Position numbers and translations under genes: made by a program. From Aliivibrio salmonicida LFI1238 (lineage in GTDB: Bacteria > Pseudomonadota > Gammaproteobacteria > Enterobacterales > Vibrionaceae), in contig NC_011312.1 in assembly GCF_000196495.1 (NCBI RefSeq), forward strand, positions 2,480,001 through 2,544,000: 64,000 nt of DNA. The letters are read 5' to 3'. Within the stretch, counting starts at the first letter, position 1; each line of letters starts with the position of its first letter. This document shows positions 18,636-26,738 of the stretch, in pieces. Under the pieces are notes generated by a model. It saw only the letters and a list, made by a program, of their open reading frames with translations. It did not search any database and was not told where the DNA came from.

Positions 18636-18669
18636 TGTCTTTAAACGTCACTTACCTTTTCTCTAGGCG

Positions 18670-18694
18670 AAAAAAAACCAGCTCAATGCTGGTT
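18670..18694 (-). terminator. flaB terminator
   Basis: On the minus strand AACCAGC and GCTGGTT pair around ATTGA and are followed by a run of eight T. It lies about 30 bases after the flaB stop and outside the insertion. Confidence 0.88.
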
Positions 18695-18726
18695 TAATAA
18701 AAAGAGAAAAGACATTCACTCTCTCA

Positions 18727-19860
18727 TTAGCCTAATAATTTTAATGCAATGTCAGGAGATTGCTTTGCTTGCGCTAATATTGTCGAACTTACCTGTTGTA
18801 AGATCTGTGCTTTCATCATTTCTACGGTTTCTTTTGCAAAGTCCGTGTCTTCAATTCGACTATTTGACGAAGCAATATTCTCATGAATATTATTTAAGTT
18901 ATTAATTGCATGACCAAATCGATTCTGAAATGCCCCTAATGTCGCTCGCTCTTGATCAACAAAACCCAATGCCGCATCTAAGGTCGCAATCGCTTTTTGT
19001 GAACCACCAACACTGGTCAAATCTAAATCATTCACCGTATCAAAAACAGCACCACCAACCGCTAACTCGGCGGATAAGGTTCCACCAAACGTCACAGCAC
19101 TGGATACCAAGTCCCCCGCTGTAAATAACTGCAGTTGCCCGTTATCATCAACAGACGCTTGAACCGTATCATTTTGCCCATTAATGTAAGTGGCTAGCTC
19201 TTCAATATCATCACCCGCTTTCGCTTCAATCGTGATCTCTTGTGCTTTGCCTTCTTTATCATTAAAAGACAGGGTTAACGTTTGACGGCCTTCTGGCACT
19301 GTCCACCCTTTGTTTAATTGGTTTTGAGAGGTGTAATTAAAACCGCCCATCGCTAATGTATCTGATCGCATGCTGCCTAGCGTGAGCTGAACTGCTTCAC
19401 CTGCGTTAGCGCCAATTTGAAATGTCGACGTACCAAATTGACCATTCAATAAACGGCGACCACCAAAAGACGTTGTTTCAGCAATACGATTAAGCTCATC
19501 GTTTAATGCGTCTGACTCTTCTTGAATCGCTTGTCTATCTTGAAGGGCATTAGACCCATTCGACGATTGCAAAGCCAAATCGCGCATGCGTTGGAGGATA
19601 TTGGTGCTTTCATTCATTGCACCTTCCGCCGTTTGAGCAATAGAAATACCATCATTCGCATTACGAACGGCAACATCTAACCCACTCATCTGCGCTTGCA
19701 ATCGATTCGATATCTGCAAACCGGCGGCATCATCTTTCGCGCTATTAATACGCTTGCCGGATGAGAGGCGCTCCATTGACTGATTTAAATGGTCGGTTGC
19801 TTGATTTAAATATCGCTGTGCCGTCATTGCAGACACATTGGTGTTTACCGTTACAGACAT
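18727..19860 (-). CDS. flaB: Flagellin FlaB (most divergent of the five)
   Basis: This 377-residue flagellin has the conserved N terminus (MSVTVNTNVSAMTAQRYLNQ) but its C terminus differs from the other paralogues: TVEMMKAQILQQVSSTILAQ and KQSPDIALKLLG where most have EMTKAQILQQASSSILAQ and PNAALGLL. It still contains the shared DDIEELATYINGQ segment. A strong sigma28 promoter (19895-19921) lies 35 bases upstream and a terminator follows. The letter is assigned by position next to flaA. It is not damaged. Confidence 0.9.
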   Translation of the reverse strand: MSVTVNTNVSAMTAQRYLNQATDHLNQSMERLSSGKRINSAKDDAAGLQISNRLQAQMSGLDVAVRNANDGISIAQTAEGAMNESTNILQRMRDLALQSSNGSNALQDRQAIQEESDALNDELNRIAETTSFGGRRLLNGQFGTSTFQIGANAGEAVQLTLGSMRSDTLAMGGFNYTSQNQLNKGWTVPEGRQTLTLSFNDKEGKAQEITIEAKAGDDIEELATYINGQNDTVQASVDDNGQLQLFTAGDLVSSAVTFGGTLSAELAVGGAVFDTVNDLDLTSVGGSQKAIATLDAALGFVDQERATLGAFQNRFGHAINNLNNIHENIASSNSRIEDTDFAKETVEMMKAQILQQVSSTILAQAKQSPDIALKLLG

Positions 19861-19894
19861 AACAATCTCTTAATGAATTTTTATCTTAATAAGT

Positions 19895-19921
19895 ATATCG
19901 GCCTAAATACTCAAAGCTTAA
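19895..19921 (-). promoter_or_regulatory. Sigma28 promoter of flaB
   Basis: The minus strand reads TTAAGCTT, 11 bases, GCCGATAT, a close match to the FliA consensus with exact spacing. It overlaps the last codons of the small gene 19918-20295. Confidence 0.8.
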
Positions 19922-20295
19922 CTGATATTTTGATGCTGACAGCGCTCACTACTTTCTATTTGATAATAGCGAGGATCAATACCTTCACTTTTCAATAGTT
20001 TAATAAGTGCAGGATCTGAACACCCTTCACCTAAGTAGTGTTTCAAATCCTTTTTTGATGAGTGTTTCACTTTGTATTTAGGCACATTAAAGCACGAACC
20101 ATACCCTTGAATATGACTGTTGTCAGGGGTAATCCCTTTCTCTTCAAAATAGGAGACGACGCTAGAATCAATGCATGACTTTGCTAAAATAAACGAATCA
20201 GAATTGGAAACAGATAAAGAAGAATACTGCGGTTGAACACTTAATGCAGAAAAAGGCAGAGAACTTAATAATAAAAAACGTAAGAATGAATTCAC
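19918..20295 (-). CDS. Small secreted protein with two cysteine-bounded repeats
   Basis: I do not recognise this 125-residue protein. It begins with a signal peptide (MNSFLRFLLLSSLPFSALSV). The mature part contains two 28-residue units, CIDSSVVSYFEEKGITPDNS... and CSDPALIKLLKSEGIDPRYY..., each starting with C-x-D, having a GI-x-P turn at the same place, an Ile near the end and a Cys as last residue; they are joined by a basic linker rich in Lys, His and Ser. Four cysteines suggest one disulfide per unit in the periplasm or outside the cell. It lies between flaA and flaB on the same strand; whether it has a flagellar role is unknown. A sigma28 promoter for flaB overlaps its 3' end. Confidence 0.75.
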   Translation of the reverse strand: MNSFLRFLLLSSLPFSALSVQPQYSSLSVSNSDSFILAKSCIDSSVVSYFEEKGITPDNSHIQGYGSCFNVPKYKVKHSSKKDLKHYLGEGCSDPALIKLLKSEGIDPRYYQIESSERCQHQNIS

Positions 20296-20381
20296 AACAT
20301 GACCTTACTTAAATAAATAGACAGTAAGTCATCGACCGTTGTGTGATTTTCTAAATAAAATAGGGTGAAATTTGAGGGAAA

Positions 20382-20395
20382 GCCCCTTGCGGGGC
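20382..20395 (-). terminator. Possible terminator hairpin after flaA
   Basis: GCCCC-GCAA-GGGGC forms a short strong hairpin on the minus strand, followed by TTTCCCTC rather than a clean T run. It lies 150 bases after flaA and just before the small secreted gene. Confidence 0.4.
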
Positions 20396-20477
20396 ATAAA
20401 GCTAGGTTGGTTTTTTATGAGGAGATCTGTGAGAAGAACCACAAAAAACCAGTTACCTAAAGCTTGCCAACAATCAG

Positions 20478-20520
20478 TTGAACAAGAGGTTGATGAGAGA
20501 TGAGAGCACCTCTTGTTCAA
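20478..20520 (-). repeat. 13-bp perfect inverted repeat after flaA
   Basis: TTGAACAAGAGGT (20478-20490) and ACCTCTTGTTCAA (20508-20520) form a perfect 13-bp stem with a 17-base loop, starting 25 bases after the flaA stop. There is no T run, so it may stabilise the 3' end of the flaA mRNA or act as a terminator of unusual form. Confidence 0.6.
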
Positions 20521-20545
20521 TCTTAATGACTGTTGTTCGTTACTA

Positions 20546-21685
20546 TTACTGCAGTAATTTTAGTGCAGCGTTTGGTAACTGTTTCGCTTGAGCAAGAATA
20601 GACGTACTAGACTGCTGAAGGATTTGTGCTTTTGTCATGTTTGTTGTTTCTTTAGCAAAATCAGTATCTTTGATTCGGCTGTTAGAAGCAGACACATTCT
20701 CTTGAATGTTAGACAAGTTGTTGATGCTGTGACCTAGACGGTTTTGTTTCGCACCTAAATCAGCACGTTCACGGTCAATGTAAGCAAGCGCTGAATCGAT
20801 AACACCGATAGACACTTGTGCATCACCAACAGACGTTACGTCCAGTTTATCAACCGTTGCTTTAGTACCAACGCCGCCAGCTAAACCTAGCTCTGAAGCA
20901 AGATTACCAGAAACCGCTAATTCACCTTCAATTGATGGTTCAGCAACAAACAGTTGCAGTTTACCTTCATCACCAACAGACGCAGAGATCTTGTCTGATT
21001 GACCATTGATGTACGTTGCTAGCTCTTCAATGTCATCGCCTGCTTTAGCATTGATATTGATAGAAACCGCTTCGCCTTTCTTCGTAGTAAACTCAAGTTT
21101 TAAGTCGTTTTTACCCGTTTCAACGTTCCACTCAGCTGTTTTTCCGTTTTCAGAAACAAAACGCTGACCGCCCATGCTGTCGTCGTCAGAACGTACAGAT
21201 GGCAGTTTAATAAGAATAGCTTCGCCTGAGTTTGCACCAATTTGGAATGCAGATTCACCAAACTGACCATTAAGTAGTCGACGACCACCAAATGACGTTG
21301 TTTCAGCGATACGGTTTAATTCATCAGATAGCGCGTGTACTTCTTCTTGGATTGAAGAACGATCTTGGTTTGAATTAGAACCATTTGCCGCTTGCAATGA
21401 CAAGTCACGCATACGTTGAAGGATGTTTGTCGATTCATTCATCGCACCTTCAGCCGTTTGAGCGATAGAAATACCATCGTTCGCATTACGCATAGCAACA
21501 TCAAGACCACGAGTCTGAGCTGTTAAACGGTTAGAAATTTGTAGACCAGCAGCGTCATCTTTTGCGCTGTTGATTTTAGTACCTGAAGACAAACGCTCCA
21601 TTGAATTATTTAGATCATTTGTTGCGTTATTCAAGTAACGCTGTGCAGTCATCGCAGCTACGTTAGTATTTACATTTACAGCCAT
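20546..21685 (-). CDS. flaA: Flagellin FlaA (sigma54-controlled core flagellin)
   Basis: This 379-residue flagellin is first in the array. It has the conserved N terminus (MAVNVNTNVAAMTAQRYLNN) and C terminus (DFAKETTNMTKAQILQQSST to PNAALKLLQ). It is the only flagellin here with a sigma54 promoter (21880-21895) rather than a sigma28 one, the arrangement known for FlaA in vibrios, where FlaA is required for the filament and the others are accessory. The letter therefore has better support than those of the other four. Ribosome-binding GGAGAG precedes the ATG. A long inverted repeat follows. Confidence 0.93.
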   Translation of the reverse strand: MAVNVNTNVAAMTAQRYLNNATNDLNNSMERLSSGTKINSAKDDAAGLQISNRLTAQTRGLDVAMRNANDGISIAQTAEGAMNESTNILQRMRDLSLQAANGSNSNQDRSSIQEEVHALSDELNRIAETTSFGGRRLLNGQFGESAFQIGANSGEAILIKLPSVRSDDDSMGGQRFVSENGKTAEWNVETGKNDLKLEFTTKKGEAVSININAKAGDDIEELATYINGQSDKISASVGDEGKLQLFVAEPSIEGELAVSGNLASELGLAGGVGTKATVDKLDVTSVGDAQVSIGVIDSALAYIDRERADLGAKQNRLGHSINNLSNIQENVSASNSRIKDTDFAKETTNMTKAQILQQSSTSILAQAKQLPNAALKLLQ

Positions 21686-21879
21686 GGTTGCTCTCCTTCG
21701 GCTTCGTTTTCACGAAATCAATTTCTGCTCTATTCAGAAATATTTAAAATTCATAGTTAATATTAGCCACAATTGGCCAATGATTATCAATGTCACAAAT
21801 TCATATTCGTACTCATACCAAAATCAGTAGAAATACAATTAAGGACTAACATACAAAAGCAAAGCTTCGAACTCTACTT

Positions 21880-21895
21880 TGCAACTGCTATGCCA
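21880..21895 (-). promoter_or_regulatory. Sigma54 promoter of flaA
   Basis: The minus strand reads TGGCATAGCAGTTGCA, matching TGGCAC-N5-TTGCA at all but one position. It lies about 195 bases upstream of the flaA ATG, leaving a long leader in which FlrC is known to bind in V. cholerae. Confidence 0.85.
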
Positions 21896-22196
21896 CTATT
21901 TACCATTGGCAAACTGTGAACTACTCAGTCATAGTTATTAGATAGCATAAGATGTGCCAGTTTTATCAAAAAAAGGAAGTAATACGAAAATAAACTGACA
22001 ATTAATTTGTTTTCAATGACTTAATCAATACAATTTTCATGGTCATCATTAGAGAGTAAGGTTATCACTCTTTCTTTTAGTAAAAAATTACGTGTATTTA
22101 ATCACGGAATTTCTCATTTACGCGGCAACAAAATTAATGAAGCGGCAACGATATTCCCATGCAAAAAACTGATAATTCAATCAGTTAGCAATCAAT
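21896..22196. other. flaA upstream region, no gene
   Basis: No protein frame with a ribosome-binding site is visible between the flaA promoter and the flgL terminator. The region is AT-rich and contains two direct copies of GCGGCAAC (22122-22129 and 22142-22149) exactly 20 bases apart, which might be an activator site. Confidence 0.5.
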
Positions 22197-22229
22197 AAAA
22201 AAGCCCAGTATTTCTACTGGGCTTTTTTA
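22197..22229 (-). terminator. flgKL terminator
   Basis: AGCCCAGTA and TACTGGGCT pair around TTTC, flanked by A and T runs on either side. It follows flgL on the minus strand and could work in both directions. Confidence 0.88.
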
Positions 22230-22246
22230 TTTCAAATGAATGTCCG

Positions 22247-23440
22247 TTACACGTAATTAAATAAAGTAATGTCTTTTACTTTACCAAACGCTTGCTGTGA
22301 AGCTTGAAGCGCACGGGTGTTTTCATTAAATTCAATCACTGCTTGAGCGTAATCAAGATCTTCTATTGAGCTTAATGATTTTGAAATTGTTAAATCAAAA
22401 TCTTGATGTTGTGATTCTTGTTGGTCAAGTGTGTTCTGTCTCGTACCTACTTCTGCTCTTGCTTGGCTTAAATGAATAAACGCCGCATGAAACTCTTCAG
22501 TCACTTGATGTAATTCAGCCGTGCTAGACGCATCTGAAACATCTTTCATTGATAGTTCTTGTGCTTTTTTAAACGCATCAAAAATGCTGATGGTTTTCTT
22601 TGGTTCTAATGTAATGGCATCGCCCGCTTTTAATTGCCCACGAACCTGAATATCAACGCCTTCGTATTTAATCCCTTCTGCTGGATTAAATTGGGCACTT
22701 TTTACGACACTGCCATCTTGAGATAACTGGTAATTGTATTGCCCATTGTCTGCAGCACTAAAAGCGACTTGGTACGTTGACGTGTCGGTGTAATCCATAT
22801 TTTTTGCTTTTGACAGCAATAACTCGGACCCTTCTTGAAGTGCATATTGTGGGTCGTAATCACCAAATGGATTTTTAATCTCAGTAAACAGTTTATTACC
22901 TGCATCATTTACAGCAACTTCAATTGAACCTGACACTTTTAAGTTACGTTGGTAGTCATCACCCGCGTAGGTCACTGTTCCATCATTTGCTCTAAAAAAA
23001 GGCTGAGTTTTTGATTTAGTTCCTGAGAATAAGTAATTGCCTGATTCATCTAACATATTGGTTAGATTTAAAAAGTTATCAGCAATCCCTTTAATGTCTT
23101 GGGCGTGAGCATAGCGGTCTTCTGGTGCAAGAGAACCGTTAATCATTTCCATAACACTACGTTTAGCATCATCGGCAAATTGCTCAGCATTCGCAATCGC
23201 AACTTCATGACGCTCTAAACGGTTACGAGCTAATACAATGGTATCGCTGTATTGACGTAATTCTTCTTTTTTCTGCGTTAAATTTTGTGCGTATAACGCA
23301 GCAACAGGATCATCCCCTGCCGTTAATAGCTTTTTACCTGAAGCCAATTGTGCACTGTTATGATGCAATTTCACTTCTTGGCGAGAAATATCATTCTGCA
23401 CTGATTGGTAATTATGAAAGCTTGAAATACGATTTAACAT
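22247..23440 (-). CDS. flgL: FlgL, hook-filament junction protein
   Basis: FlgL (397 residues, also HAP3) links the hook zone to the flagellin filament. It has a flagellin-like N terminus (MLNRISSFHNYQSVQNDISR, AQLASGKKLLTAGDDPVAAL), the FlgL signature YLFSGTKSKTQPF, and a C-terminal helical region (LSSIEDLDYAQAVIEFNENT). It starts 16 bases after flgK and shares its transcript; a terminator follows. No damage is visible. Confidence 0.94.
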   Translation of the reverse strand: MLNRISSFHNYQSVQNDISRQEVKLHHNSAQLASGKKLLTAGDDPVAALYAQNLTQKKEELRQYSDTIVLARNRLERHEVAIANAEQFADDAKRSVMEMINGSLAPEDRYAHAQDIKGIADNFLNLTNMLDESGNYLFSGTKSKTQPFFRANDGTVTYAGDDYQRNLKVSGSIEVAVNDAGNKLFTEIKNPFGDYDPQYALQEGSELLLSKAKNMDYTDTSTYQVAFSAADNGQYNYQLSQDGSVVKSAQFNPAEGIKYEGVDIQVRGQLKAGDAITLEPKKTISIFDAFKKAQELSMKDVSDASSTAELHQVTEEFHAAFIHLSQARAEVGTRQNTLDQQESQHQDFDLTISKSLSSIEDLDYAQAVIEFNENTRALQASQQAFGKVKDITLFNYV

Positions 23441-23456
23441 ATCTGATGCCTCTTAG

Positions 23457-25337
23457 TTACGATAATTGCAGAATTGTATTAAACGTTTCATCTGCCGCTT
23501 TCATTATGCGAGAAGACGCCATGTAAGCTTGTTGAAACTTCATCATGTTTGCCGCTTCTTCATCCAAGTTAACACCAGAAACAGACGCAACGCGACTTTG
23601 TGCAGCTTCGGTCTCTACACGTGCAACTTCGGTTAAACGAGTGGCGGTTGCTTTTTTAAGGCCAACTTCTGTATTTACGTTTTGGTATAAGTCGATCACC
23701 GTTGAACGGCCTTCGTCCATGACCTTACGAGTTTGCAGACCTTGCATTAGCAACAAGTTACCGTTATCCCCCTCTGATGGAACGAGGTTTGCTGCAAACT
23801 TATCATTTGCGGCAGCACCACCAGACAATTCAAACGTAGTTCCACCGACAGTCACTGGACCTTTTGGCGGATAGGTTTGTGGCTCAAGTAACATTTTGCC
23901 TTTCATGTCTAACACAGCAAATTGATTCGCTGCTGGAGAAATCACAACTTGGAACTCTTTTAAGTCGCCTGACTGTAATACTTTAAATTTCGCATTACCT
24001 GTCGCAAACGTTGCAGAGCTCGCATAACTTTGTGCCGCAATTTTCTCAGCTTCGTTCATTTCAAGCTTCATGTCGCCAGCCGCAAGACGGGTTGGACGAA
24101 GTAATATACGCTCACCGGCACTTAGTGGTTCGCGAATTTCTACTCGCATGCCATCTAAGAAAAAGGTCGATGGGTTACCGGTTGGATCTAAGCGTTGTAC
24201 TTCGCCTGTAGGTCGGGTCACCGTATATTGGCTGCCATCGTATTTAAGGGCGTAATCACCGGCTTTCAATAAGCTGATGTCGTCAATAAATACACCGATT
24301 TCTGCTGAAGAATCACCAGGAATAATGGCACGACTACGAACGGCTTGTTCTGAGTTTACGTCAGAGAAAATATTTGCACCGACCTGCCCACGTAAATCAA
24401 TGGCTTGACTTTGTAAACGGTTAACTTCACTGCTGAAGCCTACGGCTACTCGGCCTAGTTCATCCATAATCGTAGGGATCGTTTTATCGCGCAGCTCAAA
24501 CAATGACGATAATTTACCGCCAATGCTGTCATGCTGAATGGCTTTAACACCATTGCCTTCAACCATCGCTAGTCGACGCTGTAATGGGTCAGGCGTTCCT
24601 TGAATCATCTTCAATTGACTTGATTCAGTACCAGACACTAACATGTGCCCACCACCAATTAAGACATTGAATGAATTCTCATTGTCACGTTTTGTGATCG
24701 TTACTTTTGTGTATTGAGACAGCTCTTTAATTAACTTTTCATGACGGTCCATTAGGTCATTGTGCGGACCAGGGGTCTTAACCATCATCTTGTTAATGTC
24801 TTTTAACTCTAGAGCAATACCATTCATACGCTCTACAGTAAGATCCATCTTTTTATTTACGTCGGCATTTTGCTGACGTACATTTTCATAAAAGTCGTTC
24901 AAGCTTTGTGAAATAAGACGTGATTTTTCAAGGACGACTTTACGTGCGCCGATTTCGTTAGGGCTATCAGAAAGCGTTTTTACGGCATCAAACCAATCAT
25001 TAATGTTTTCAGGAATACGTTTAGCGCCAATAGACGACATCATATTCGTAAGAACATCAAGATTTGCTTCTGTATCCATCGAGTAATTTAGATTGGTTGT
25101 CGATAGGTTCAGTTCATTGGTTGCGAACTGATCAAACGAACGTCGCACAGCGGCAACATGCACGCCTGCGCCGAGGTTTGCACCTGACACCCAATGAGGC
25201 ATATTTGTTTCTTGAACTACCGATTGACGACTAAAGCCTTCAGTATTAACGTTGTTAATATTGTGACTGGTCGTATTCAGTTGACGCTGCGCCGTAAGCA
25301 CACCTTGTGTACCTAGATTAAGCAGATCAAGTCCCAT
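23457..25337 (-). CDS. flgK: FlgK, hook-associated protein 1
   Basis: FlgK forms the first junction layer between hook and filament and is exported by the flagellar apparatus. The 626-residue protein begins MGLDLLNLGTQGVLTAQRQL with the rod-hook N-terminal motif SHNINNVNTEGFSRQ, and ends with the matching helical motif (VSGVNLDEEAANMMKFQQAY). The frame is open upstream to 25436, but ATG 25337 is chosen because it gives the conserved N terminus and has GGAGGC upstream. The sigma54 promoter at 25395-25410 lies inside the longer frame, excluding that start. flgK and flgL form one operon. Confidence 0.95.
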   Translation of the reverse strand: MGLDLLNLGTQGVLTAQRQLNTTSHNINNVNTEGFSRQSVVQETNMPHWVSGANLGAGVHVAAVRRSFDQFATNELNLSTTNLNYSMDTEANLDVLTNMMSSIGAKRIPENINDWFDAVKTLSDSPNEIGARKVVLEKSRLISQSLNDFYENVRQQNADVNKKMDLTVERMNGIALELKDINKMMVKTPGPHNDLMDRHEKLIKELSQYTKVTITKRDNENSFNVLIGGGHMLVSGTESSQLKMIQGTPDPLQRRLAMVEGNGVKAIQHDSIGGKLSSLFELRDKTIPTIMDELGRVAVGFSSEVNRLQSQAIDLRGQVGANIFSDVNSEQAVRSRAIIPGDSSAEIGVFIDDISLLKAGDYALKYDGSQYTVTRPTGEVQRLDPTGNPSTFFLDGMRVEIREPLSAGERILLRPTRLAAGDMKLEMNEAEKIAAQSYASSATFATGNAKFKVLQSGDLKEFQVVISPAANQFAVLDMKGKMLLEPQTYPPKGPVTVGGTTFELSGGAAANDKFAANLVPSEGDNGNLLLMQGLQTRKVMDEGRSTVIDLYQNVNTEVGLKKATATRLTEVARVETEAAQSRVASVSGVNLDEEAANMMKFQQAYMASSRIMKAADETFNTILQLS

Positions 25338-25394
25338 GTAGCCTCCAAAAAACTCTATAAAAGATGCAGTAAAATTTCCTAACAAATCTAATAT

Positions 25395-25410
25395 AGCAAT
25401 CAATGTGCCA
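25395..25410 (-). promoter_or_regulatory. Sigma54 promoter of flgKL
   Basis: The minus strand reads TGGCACATTGATTGCT, with perfect -24 TGGCAC and -12 TTGC blocks and correct 5-base spacing. It lies 58 bases upstream of the flgK ATG. Confidence 0.88.
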
Positions 25411-25530
25411 ACTTTTATTTTGTTAATTATCAACAAGATAAAGCGACACTACTGAGACTATAGGAAACGATTGCCTCTTTTTATCCTCTCTCTCACCTTT
25501 CTTTGCCTCTTTCCTTTTATAAGCGGCAAT

Positions 25531-25566
25531 AAAAAATCCTGCCACTTAGATTTAAGAGACAGGATT
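25531..25566 (-). terminator. flgJ terminator
   Basis: On the minus strand AATCCTG and CAGGATT pair around an 18-base loop and are followed by TTTTA. It lies 22 bases after the flgJ stop. Confidence 0.75.
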
Positions 25567-25588
25567 CAAGAGGTTACATTGTGAGCGA

Positions 25589-26587
25589 TTATTTTAGTAA
25601 GTCTTCAACCGTCTTCATTACGCTCATTACTTTACTTGAGTAATTAGGATCCGTTGCATAACCCGCACTGTGAATGCCTTTAATAAAGCTTTCTGAACTT
25701 TGTGTTTGTTGCAATGCGCGTTCATAACGTGGATTTTGATTTAAGAAACGCACAAAGTCACTGAAGCTTTCTTCATAATTGTCGTATGAACGGAAAGCGG
25801 CATTCTCTGAAACGGCAATGTTATCGTGATATTCCAACGTATTTTTAGCGATCTTATCGCCTTGCCAGCTTCTGTCTGCTTTAATGTTGAATAAGTTATG
25901 GCTTGAATCCACTGAATTCTTGATAACTTTCTTACCCCAGCCAGTTTCTAATGCGGCCTGAGCGATTAATACATTTGAATCAATACCTAAGGCCTTTGCC
26001 GCTTTTTCAGCGTATGGCTTCATCGTATCAACAAATTGCTGAGGTGAATCAAACTTCTCAGACTGTTGAATTTGTCTTGCCGCTAGCATTTGTTCTAATT
26101 TAACGGCCGATGGTGATTCGGTTTGTGACGCTTGTTTTGCCGCAGACAGGGGTTGATGCTCAGCAGGCAAACGCAATGTTTCATCCGTTGCCGCTCTTCG
26201 CATTGCCACTCGTGCATTTTGCTCTAAATTCTTGCCATTGTGCACTGGCGGTTCTTGATTTAGTGAGGCACCAAGTTGTGCAACAATCATATCCGCTAAT
26301 CCTAGCGAGCCTTGCTTTGATAATTCGGTCGACATTTGGTCGTCACGCATTTGCTCAAAGAACTTTTGATTATCACTGCTCATCATGTCTGATTTAAATG
26401 AACTATTAGCATTACGCATTGATTTAAAAAGCATTTGTGTAAAGATCGATTCAAACTGCACAGCCGCCGCACGCAAGGCTTTGTCTTGGCTTTCTTGATC
26501 GCCATTTACCGCACTTTTACGTAATTTATCTAGGCCACCCACATCGTGGATAAAGCCAACGTCTGTCATATTTACTGAATTATTCAT
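25589..26587 (-). CDS. flgJ: FlgJ, rod-cap and peptidoglycan hydrolase
   Basis: FlgJ caps the growing rod and cuts peptidoglycan so that the rod can cross it. The 332-residue protein has the N-terminal rod-binding domain (AAVQFESIFTQMLFKSMRNA) and a C-terminal glucosaminidase domain (about residues 180-332) with the signature NVLIAQAALETGWGKKVI, whose Glu is the expected catalytic acid, and SHNLFNIKADRSWQG. The start is ATG 26587; a GTG lies 6 bases upstream. It has its own sigma54 promoter (26637-26652), and a terminator separates it from flgI, so it appears to be a separate transcription unit. Confidence 0.94.
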   Translation of the reverse strand: MNNSVNMTDVGFIHDVGGLDKLRKSAVNGDQESQDKALRAAAVQFESIFTQMLFKSMRNANSSFKSDMMSSDNQKFFEQMRDDQMSTELSKQGSLGLADMIVAQLGASLNQEPPVHNGKNLEQNARVAMRRAATDETLRLPAEHQPLSAAKQASQTESPSAVKLEQMLAARQIQQSEKFDSPQQFVDTMKPYAEKAAKALGIDSNVLIAQAALETGWGKKVIKNSVDSSHNLFNIKADRSWQGDKIAKNTLEYHDNIAVSENAAFRSYDNYEESFSDFVRFLNQNPRYERALQQTQSSESFIKGIHSAGYATDPNYSSKVMSVMKTVEDLLK

Positions 26588-26636
26588 CGTCACACTTATT
26601 ATTTAAAATCAGGCCAACTAACACTCTATTAACTAG

Positions 26637-26652
26637 AGCAAGTTTAATGCCA
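26637..26652 (-). promoter_or_regulatory. Sigma54 promoter of flgJ
   Basis: The minus strand reads TGGCATTAAACTTGCT, one departure from the -24/-12 consensus with correct spacing. It lies 50 bases upstream of the flgJ ATG and downstream of the flgI terminator. Confidence 0.75.
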
Positions 26653-26688
26653 AGTCGTCGTGCTGCTAATTTTGTAAATAACAAACAT

Positions 26689-26719
26689 AAAAAAACGCAC
26701 CTCAAAAAAGTGCGTTTTT
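26689..26719 (-). terminator. flgI terminator
   Basis: AAAAACGCAC and GTGCGTTTTT form a perfect 10-bp stem around a 9-base loop with a T run at the end on the minus strand. It lies 20 bases after the flgI stop and separates flgI from flgJ. Confidence 0.85.
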
Positions 26720-26738
26720 AGAATCATTGAAATCAAAC

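Noticed and set aside
20329..20520. 63-codon frame on the minus strand between flaA and the small secreted gene.
   Set aside because: It spans the inverted repeat and GC hairpin after flaA, has low-complexity sequence and no ribosome-binding site.
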